This document shows, piece after piece, positions 57,526-64,000 of a stretch of DNA of 64,000 nucleotides. A program made the position numbers and the translations under genes. Location of the stretch: positions 124,001 through 188,000 of the forward strand of contig JAVSML010024717.1 in the NCBI GenBank assembly GCA_038503035.1, given 5' to 3'. This DNA comes from Crocodylus rhombifer (lineage: Eukaryota > Chordata > Crocodylia > Crocodylidae). The stretch's first letter is position 1, and each line of letters opens with the position of its first letter. The notes beneath the pieces were generated by a model. That model had not been told where the DNA came from. It saw only the letters and a list, made by a program, of their open reading frames with translations, and ran no database searches.

Positions 57526-57954
57526 TTATGTCATTATTATGTCATTTTTTTTAAACAGCAGCATGCAATAAAACAAACATGTATGATCCATTATTCAAAG
57601 GTGATTTCCCCTTCTAGTGTCAAGCTTGCATGAGAAAAGGTGAAGGAAGGGTTGAACCATTTTTATAAATTATTTGTAAACTAGTTTTAATTTTCTTGTA
57701 AGGGGTTTTTTGCTAATATGTATTTTTCCTGCACCCAAAGCTTATAAAAAAAGTCAGCCTTCAAACCTATGGGTAATCGCATACTATTAAATGCAAATAT
57801 TGCTGTTCAGTATTCATGGCATATCACTGGCCACCTAACAGCCATGATTTACTTTCTGCTTATTACTTGGGTGCCTGAAAATTCTTAAATAGGAGAGTAG
57901 TGAGTAATGCAGTAGATGAGTCCATCCTGCTCTTTGTTTTTATCTTCATTTTTC
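57526..57954. other. Unique A+T-rich spacer
   Basis: Nothing recognised. Confidence 0.45.
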
Positions 57955-58325
57955 TCTAGACCTGGGGTAGCCAACCTATGGTAAGCCTGCCACAAGTGGC
58001 ACTTGCAGCTTCTGTGTGTGGCACATAAGCCCCAAGCATTCAGTGAAGGGAGGTGCCAGGATAGAGGCAGAGAGCACAGCATGCCATGAAGTGGAGCAGG
58101 GACAGGACACTTGTTAGAGGATATGTCAGGTGTCACCATCAGGAGCCAAATTATTCCTTCTTTGGCCCTACAGGTGCCCCAAACTCATGGCTTTGGATCC
58201 TCACTCACGATATAAAACCGTGGTGTCTGTGGAGCCAAGGAAGGGTTCATGTGGCTAATGGCAGCAATACCTCCTCTAGTAGCAGTGTCCTGTCCTGCTT
58301 CACACTATATGGCTCTGGCCTGAGG
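57955..58325. other. Segment with one hAT-like end
   Basis: CCTGGGGTAGCCAACCTATGG at about 57961 is like the CAGGGGTAGGCAACCTATGG ends of common vertebrate hAT MITEs. No matching right end was found before the tandem repeat begins, so only one end can be supported. Confidence 0.4.
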
Positions 58326-58329
58326 CTCA

Positions 58330-58855
58330 AGCCCCCATGCCTCCATTCCAGGGGCCACCATCCCTGCAGTTTTCAACCCCCTGTGCTTTAACGCACACAC
58401 AGTGTCACCCATACCACACGTTTTGCTTGTCATCATCTTGAGGTGCAGTTTCACAGAACCCCCTGCACCTATCTCCTTGAAACTTGGCAGGCTTCATGGC
58501 CTCAGCAGGGACTCCCATGCCTGCAGCTTTCTTCCCACTGTGCCTTAACACACACACAAAGTCATATGCATCACAAGTTTTGCTTGTCAGCACCTTGAGG
58601 TGCAGTTTCCCAGAACCCCTTGTACCTATCTCCTTGAAACTTGTCAGAATTTGTTGCCTCAGCAGGGGCTAGCATGCCTGGTGTTTTCACCCTGCAGTGC
58701 CTTCACACACGCATGATACGAGTTTTGCTTGTCAGCACCTTGAGGTGCAATTTCCCAGAAAACTTTGCACCTATCTCCTTGAAACTTGGCAGTCCTCATG
58801 CCCTCAGAAGCTACCATCCCTACTGTTTTCATCCAAATCTGCCAAAAGAATGACC
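58330..58855. repeat. Tandem repeat, unit about 150 bp, three full copies and a partial one
   Basis: GTTTTGCTTGTCA starts at about 58420, 58577 and 58722, giving periods of 157 and 145 bp. Each copy continues with CACCTTGAGGTGCAGTTTCC, CACCTATCTCCTTGAAACTT, GGC(T/A)...CCTCAGCAGGG and a CACACACA end. The sequence before the first copy (58330-58419) is the tail of another unit. The array runs directly into a GATTCG arm at 58860. Confidence 0.92.
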
Positions 58856-58859
58856 GAGT

Positions 58860-59060
58860 TATAGGTATTTCAGTGATTCCCCATTATAGTCTATGGCCAA
58901 ATCTCCGAATCTCTCTGAATCAGTGCTTAATCTTCTGAAGCCAATTCAGCCTAACTGCTTTGGGACAGTGATCCAAATCTCTGAATCGAATCACTGTCTT
59001 CTGAATCAGCTGAATCCGAATCTGAATTGAATACTTCCCTGTTCGCACAGGTCTAATCTC
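58860..59060. mobile_element. Single arm of a GATTCG foldback element attached to the tandem repeat
   Basis: CCGAATCTCTCTGAATCAG and CCGAATCTGAATTGAATAC lead to an outer end which, in reverse, reads AGACCTGTGCGAACAGGG, close to the left end at 43709 (ACCTGTGCGAAG). There is no left arm. The tandem repeat sits where the core would be, so this may be a second structural version of the family. Confidence 0.7.
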
Positions 59061-60461
59061 TTTCTACTCAAAGGCGATTTAAGTTAGATAGTAAGAAGAA
59101 AGTTCTAATTATGGAAAGTTTGTGGAATTTCCAGAGCAGGGGGATGAACTAAGTCTCTTAATGTTGTTCCTCTTCTCCTCTCTCCTCCTGCATTGCCCTG
59201 GCTTCCCATTGGCAATCGCAGGCTTTCTCTGCATATCTTCCTGTCTTACTTTTTGCTGCTTTTGTGACCTACAATAATAAAGTCTGGAATACTTCTCCAG
59301 TTGGCCATGGTGTCTGGTCTCAAACCAGCTGTCTGAGGCTATGCTACCTAGTTCCTTTCACTGTCGTAGGCCTACCAGGCTCAGCATCACTATAATCTCC
59401 TTGCAGTATTTTTCCTGAGACACTGGACTCCAAGGGTTCTGCACTCTCCTAACCTTTAGCTACTCATACCAAGATACCTTGGAGGAAAGAAAGTTTCTCC
59501 ATCTGATAGGTGAGTGTAACTCTTTCACTATTGATAGTATAATTATTGACTATCATCTGTGCCAAATCATGAAATAGCTGATAGTTCACTACAGCCTATC
59601 AATGCAGAACTGTTCGTAGAACAAAACACTGGAAGGACCTCCTGGCCATCATCCCCTGCATTTACAAGCAGCCATTCATCCAAAAGGGTCCTTACAAAAG
59701 GCAACCCTTGCATACCACAGCCACCCCCTCCTCCCACCCCTGCATGGAGGAAGAAAGAAGCCTATAAAATACCAGAGGTAAACAGCAGAGGTGAACAGGG
59801 CACCACCAATGACTTGCTATTGTAATGGCAAGTTATTTATTAGGGTCATCTGAGCATACATTCAAAGGAAAAGGACCAAGATCCATGCTACACCAGAAGA
59901 CAAAAAACTCAGAGTCCTTGACAAGTCCTTTCTCACCCTAGATCGGGTGATTGGTGTGACACTGAGTACAGAAGTGAGACCTTATGGCTCGGTTCCTGAA
60001 AAGTTTCTGTGTGTCAATACAAGCACAATTGCATGCAACACTGACTCCATCTGTAGCTGTGGCTTATGTCCAATGCTTCAAAGGAAAGCTAAAATAAAAG
60101 AAGCCAAATAATACATTCAAGGGGGGAAAAAAACTTCTGGCCCTTACAAGTGACCAGCAAAGGTCCTCTCCTGTCACATATGAAGAAGATTTTTTCATTC
60201 TAAAGTGGTTATTGACAACCAAAGTACCATGGGAAGCTCCTTTTAATGATCTTGTGTCCAGTGAAGCAGGGATGTGCACCTGCAGTGGTACAAATAATAG
60301 TGCCACAAATCTCTCCCATGACTTTGTGCTGCAGTGCACACCCCTGCACATGTGCTTTATTGTGGGACACTGCATCTGGCTTTGTGTAAACTGCCTGTGC
60401 GCAGCTCCTCCCAGCTCCTGGCATACTAGAGCAGTGGGACACAAATGGAGGAGTTGAGATT
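59061..60461. other. Unique DNA
   Basis: No gene recognised. Open frames of up to 133 codons near 60064-60465 show no domain. Confidence 0.45.
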
Positions 60462-60845
60462 TCATAGATTTCTATGTTGGAAGGTTAAATTTACTTATTA
60501 CCTCATCATACTGGTGACTCATGTTCATTTTTGTGTCGAGTATGACTCCGGGATTCCTTTCCACTGCTGTGGTACTCAGAATGGTACTTCCCAATCTATA
60601 GGTGTATTGGAGATTATTTCTCCCCAGGTGCAGCACCTTACACTTATCCTTGTTAAATTGCATCCTATTTTGATCCACCCACTTTCCCAGTCTATCCAAA
60701 TCGGCCTGAATTTGCTCCCTGCCTTCCTGTGTGTTTACTATACCCCATAGTTTGGTATCATCTGCAAATTAGGACAAAGTGCTTTCAACACCCTCATCCA
60801 AATCACTGATAAAGATATTGAACAGTATTGAGATGCTCTGGTCAG
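60462..60845 (-). mobile_element. CR1 LINE fragment, minus strand
   Basis: Minus-strand bases 60699-60472 read MDRLGKWVDQNRMQFNKDK, CKVLHLGRNN, TYRLGSTIL and VERNPGVILDTKMNMSHQ, part of the reverse transcriptase C-terminal side. The 3' tail TTTCATAGATTTCTATG lies at 60460-60476, directly joined to the DTKMNMSHQ block, so everything normally between them is deleted. Confidence 0.88.
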
Positions 60846-62040
60846 CAGCCAGAATGGAGGACCTAGCCTCCGTTTGTTTTAGTTCATATTATTGTAGCAT
60901 GTGCTGCACCATCTGTTTTTGTTTTTTTGGTGGGGAGGGGAGTGGAAATGGGGGTGGTTTGTACCTGGAAATCCTGGTAGCAAATTTTGCCTAAGCTACA
61001 TTTGCAGTGTGGGGTATGTTCCAGGCATGCAGTTTGTGGTGCCACAAAGAGGTTTGTGTGTCAGCCACATGCTGAAATAAGAATCCAAAGTGTCAAAAAC
61101 CATTCTGACCTGCTGTGGCCTGTCTGCACACTTTGTAACAGAAAAAATCCTTTATTATTCTTCCATAATCAAAAAATGTGCAAAAGCTAAGAAATGGAAT
61201 TTTGTGAGGGGTGCCTTTACCGAGGGATTCCTTGCGTTCAAAAAGTTTGATGATCACTGGCATCAAGCCCAGGTTATGGATACAATGTTTCTTGCTACTA
61301 CTTTCTATATTTCAAGGGATGGCTGAATCAATGCAATGGACTTGGGGCTTTTAACAAGAGAGTGATTCTGGTATGCTGAAGATACAACAGTGATGGCTTT
61401 TAATTTTAGCAACAAAGTTGCTTGCCCTGACAGTTCAAAGGTGTGCAAAGTTCACCTCTAGTCTATTACTCATATGTGTTCTGATGTGTATTTTTTTGCA
61501 TTTTTAAGCATCTATGTTTTCTCTGGTTTAGTGGCATTGAAGCAGCAAAGCATTTTGAATGAATTCCCCAACTGTCCCTCAGAGAACAAGTAGTATATGT
61601 CTAACAATGAGAAGAATAAATATAGTCATGATTTACTCTCTAGTTCTCAACAAATGGACTATTTGTGGTTTTCACTGATGATGTATATTGTCTGAATGGA
61701 AGAGGTGGGAGCCTTTGTATTCTATATATATATTACTTAATTGTCAATGTAGCAAAAACCCCAGTTTTTTGGACGGGGAGCATTATTGCATTCACTCCCC
61801 TTCCCCAACCATTTCTGACTTTTTCTCTCCCTCTCTATTCCCTATAAACAAGTATAAGTAAACTAAGATGTAGGATAAGCTTTAAACATTTTTATTTTGG
61901 TAGCAAGTTTTTAGTTTTGGATATCTACTGTTTTATATTGTATTATTATTAGGTTTGTATTGATTTTTACTGTTGTATATTGCACTATTATCATTTTTGT
62001 ATTGATTTTTATTGTTTCATATGGATATTGTATGCTTTAG
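60846..62040. other. Unique A+T-rich DNA with a short direct repeat
   Basis: TTTGTATTGATTTTTA(C/T)TGTT occurs near 61953 and 61997. No gene recognised. Confidence 0.45.
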
Positions 62041-62884
62041 GCCTGTGTTTGCAGTCATGTCAAGTTTCCATTTTATATGTCAAGTCTCCATCTTGTGTCC
62101 TCTGCCTGGGCATCCCTGTGTCACAACTGTATGAGTCACATATCCCTCCCATGTAAATTGGTTCCCCGATGAATAAGTATGATTGGGAATGATTGAAATA
62201 CAATGGTAGCAGGCCTTTACTGAATGGCCTGTAGTGACTGCGCCATCACCTTGCATTGATTCATCCAGGAACCATGGACCTCACCCGGGAACAGAGACAA
62301 GACCAGCATTTGAAAAACAAAAGACCCTGCAGAACCAGCAACTCTCACCATTACAGACACCTGAAACTGCACATCCCTGCATGGAGCACACATGCTCAGT
62401 ATGCCAGGGCCTGACCCTTGCCTGGGCATGCCTCCTGTCACTAGGGTCACACCAGGTCTGCCCCTGTGAAAAGGGGCAATGAAGACAGACCCAGGGGAAC
62501 GCCCTCTCCATCTGGACCACCACCATGCCACACCACCTATCCACCCAGAGGCCCTGCTGGCAACCCCCCTCTGGACATCTACTGGACAAGGACCTCTTTC
62601 CAGCCTGGATAGGTAGATATTACCTGCACACCTCCTCCTACAATTTGGACTCTCTCTCTCTCTCTCTCTGTGTCTCTCTCCTCCTGGACTTCAGTGGACT
62701 TCAGCCCCTGCATCAAGCCTCTCTAACCCCTGCTGCTATTGGGTGTACGTGCGTGCGTGTGTGTGGGTGCAAGGGAACCAATTTGACACTGTGTCACCAT
62801 CTTTCCTGTTCAATAAAACCACTGTCATTTGCAACCCCAAGTTGGGTCATGTTTTACTGAATCCCAGTCCCTTCCTTATCATAA
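62041..62884 (+). mobile_element. Possible LTR or transcript 3' end with polyadenylation signal, plus strand
   Basis: TTCAATAAAACCACTGTCATTT near 62808-62829 is a good AATAAA context, followed by ACCCCAAGTTGGGT (a small hairpin) and a GT-rich stretch. This resembles the R-U5 part of an LTR. No TATA box at a fitting distance, termini or adjacent retroviral genes were seen, so a host transcript end is also possible. A (CT)n tract (62650-62670) lies inside. Confidence 0.35.
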
Positions 62885-62954
62885 ATTCCAGCCTCATTCT
62901 CTCTCTCTCTCAGCTCTAGCTCCCACCCCTTTCCACTAGTTTCCAGATCTCCTC

Positions 62955-63440
62955 TCAATTCCTACTGCCTTTTCCCTGTGACTTTCTGCTGCCTTTCTCT
63001 GATTTCCTGCTGCCCTGCTGCCTGCTGCTTTTCCCGTGATTTTCTGCTGTCTGCATCTCTGTTTTCAGGCTTCCCCCACACCTTCTGTAATCCTGCCCCC
63101 TCCTGCAGCTTCCCATCTCCTCTTAGCTGTCCTACAGTTTTCTCCAGCAGCTGGGGTCTTTCTCCAGCTTCCAGTAACTATTGTCTTTTCCCTGTGACAT
63201 TCTGCTACCTTTCTTTGCTTCCCTGCTGCCCTGCCACCTGCTGCTTTTCCTGTGATTTTTCTGCTGCCCGTCTCTCTGTTTTCAGGCTTCCCCCATAGCC
63301 TTCTGTAATCCTCCCCCCACCCCAGCTTCCCAGCTCCTCTTAGCTGCCCTGCAGTTTTTTCCAGCACCTGGAGCCTTTCTCTAGCTTCCAATACCTACTG
63401 CCACTCCCTGTAACTTCTCTAGCTGCCCCAGAGCCATCTT
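62955..63440. repeat. Tandem repeat, unit about 215 bp, 2.2 copies, pyrimidine-rich
   Basis: TTTTCCCTGTGAC starts near 62970 and 63186, a period of 216, and a third partial unit begins near 63389 (CCAATACCTACTGCC). Each unit contains TTTTCAGGCTTCCCCCA, CTTCTGTAATCCT and AGCTCCTCTTAGCTG-type phrases. Frames of 106 and 108 codons on either strand are products of this repeat. Confidence 0.9.
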
Positions 63441-63775
63441 CTGGCTCCCCATACCCAGAGCCCCTCTTTAACACCCACACTTTCCCTCAGTCCCATTTTC
63501 CCTCTCCCCATCTACCTTTTCAGCTCCCCCATAGCTCTGGCTCCAGTCCTAGACTCTGTGCCGGCATGCTTCCCTGTTCTGCAGTCTTTGGGCATTGTCT
63601 TTTAATCAATTAAGATCAATTAACCTAAAGTTACCCCCAAGCCTCAGTTCTTCAGCCCAGGACCCTCTAGTCTACCAATTCTAATCCCGGTCCCAGTGAC
63701 TTCCCAGCAACTTTCACTCCCTGCACTTCTACTTCCTTATCTTAACCTTTCCCCAGGTATCCCAAGTACACCAAG
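63441..63775. other. Pyrimidine-rich unique DNA
   Basis: Continues the C/T-rich composition of the tandem repeat without clear repetition. No gene. Confidence 0.4.
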
Positions 63776-63915
63776 CACATACATACATACATATCGCAAT
63801 ACCCAACTTAGGAACTCATTGGTGTGTATGTGTAGGTGGGTGGTATGTGTATAAATTAGTGAATACACATATATATACACATATATAGATATAATTGTGT
63901 GTGTGTGTGGTATAT
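63776..63915. repeat. Cluster of short microsatellites (ACAT)n, (AT)n, (GT)n
   Basis: ACATACATACATAC near 63778, ACACATATATATACACATATA near 63866 and GTGTGTGTGTGTGG near 63896. Confidence 0.85.
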
Positions 63916-64000
63916 GAATTAGAAATCGACATGCATATTGAATGTGCAGGTGTTGGTAACTGGTAACTGATTCTGTCTCAATTTGGTGTGTGTAGCGTGT

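Noticed and set aside
62978..63391. 106- and 108-codon frames on opposite strands
   Set aside because: Products of a pyrimidine-rich tandem repeat. Basic/glycine-rich composition follows from the repeat unit.
1..64000. CRISPR arrays, operons, bacterial promoters or terminators
   Set aside because: The sequence is clearly vertebrate: CR1 LINEs, LTR-like segments and microsatellites, with no regularly spaced palindromic repeats or prokaryotic gene layout.

Overview
This window looks like vertebrate nuclear intergenic or intronic DNA, most likely from a crocodilian or another non-avian reptile. The reasons are at least ten fragments of CR1 LINEs whose 3' ends read as the reptile/bird CR1 tail (TTCTATGATTCT-like and 'GGGTCAGAAGGGACC' motifs), many short inverted-repeat DNA elements with GGNNCATCTACAC ends of the kind described in crocodilians, long CA/GT microsatellites, an A+T-rich background, and two 10-N assembly gaps (6720-6729 and 22541-22550). 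The species call is inference. I see no intact host protein-coding gene, rRNA, tRNA, CRISPR array or prokaryotic feature. Almost every long open frame lies inside a transposon relic, a satellite or GC-rich repeat sequence.

Layout. 0.4-2.6 kb: a rearranged CR1 with an inverted block inside its reverse transcriptase. 3.2-5.2 kb: a CR1 tail, then a 1.5 kb hAT-type element with a clear 8-bp target duplication. 5.2-13.4 kb: mostly A+T-rich unique DNA with a (CA)n tract across a gap, a small hAT-like element, an LTR-like segment on the minus strand, a (GT)n/(CG)n tract and a CR1 scrap. 13.4-17.4 kb: a foldback MITE, a 190-bp local duplication and a CR1 tail. 17.4-21.4 kb: a promoter-like segment split by a 1.8 kb GC-rich hAT-type element with a nested foldback interior, then a 1.3 kb CR1. 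22.5-32.2 kb: an LTR-like block, an old CR1/L3 tail, MITEs, a PIF/Harbinger transposase relic, and two head-to-head CR1s. 33.4-45.1 kb: foldback and MITE elements, another CR1, a 0.64 kb TIR element, and the first full copy of an unusual GATTCG-rich foldback family. 45.1-49 kb: quiet A+T-rich DNA. 49.6-52 kb: a decayed hAT transposase gene with BED finger, RNase-H-like and C-terminal dimerisation blocks. 52.6-53.0 kb: a fragment resembling a Penelope-like GIY-YIG domain. 53.5-59.1 kb: a second GATTCG element, a CR1, a pogo/Tigger-like element, and a ~150-bp tandem repeat fused to a GATTCG arm. 60.4-64 kb: a CR1, an LTR-like 3' end, a ~215-bp tandem repeat and microsatellites.

The most interesting pattern is a family of about eight short DNA elements (13.4-40.5 kb). 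They share GG(N)nCATCTACAC-type ends and are often flanked by CACTG, CAGTG or CACAG. The same type of end closes off the decayed Harbinger transposase gene, which suggests that source drove the family. Second is a hierarchy of foldback elements: the GATTCG family and the 18.1-19.9 kb hAT-type element, both with palindromes nested inside terminal inverted repeats.
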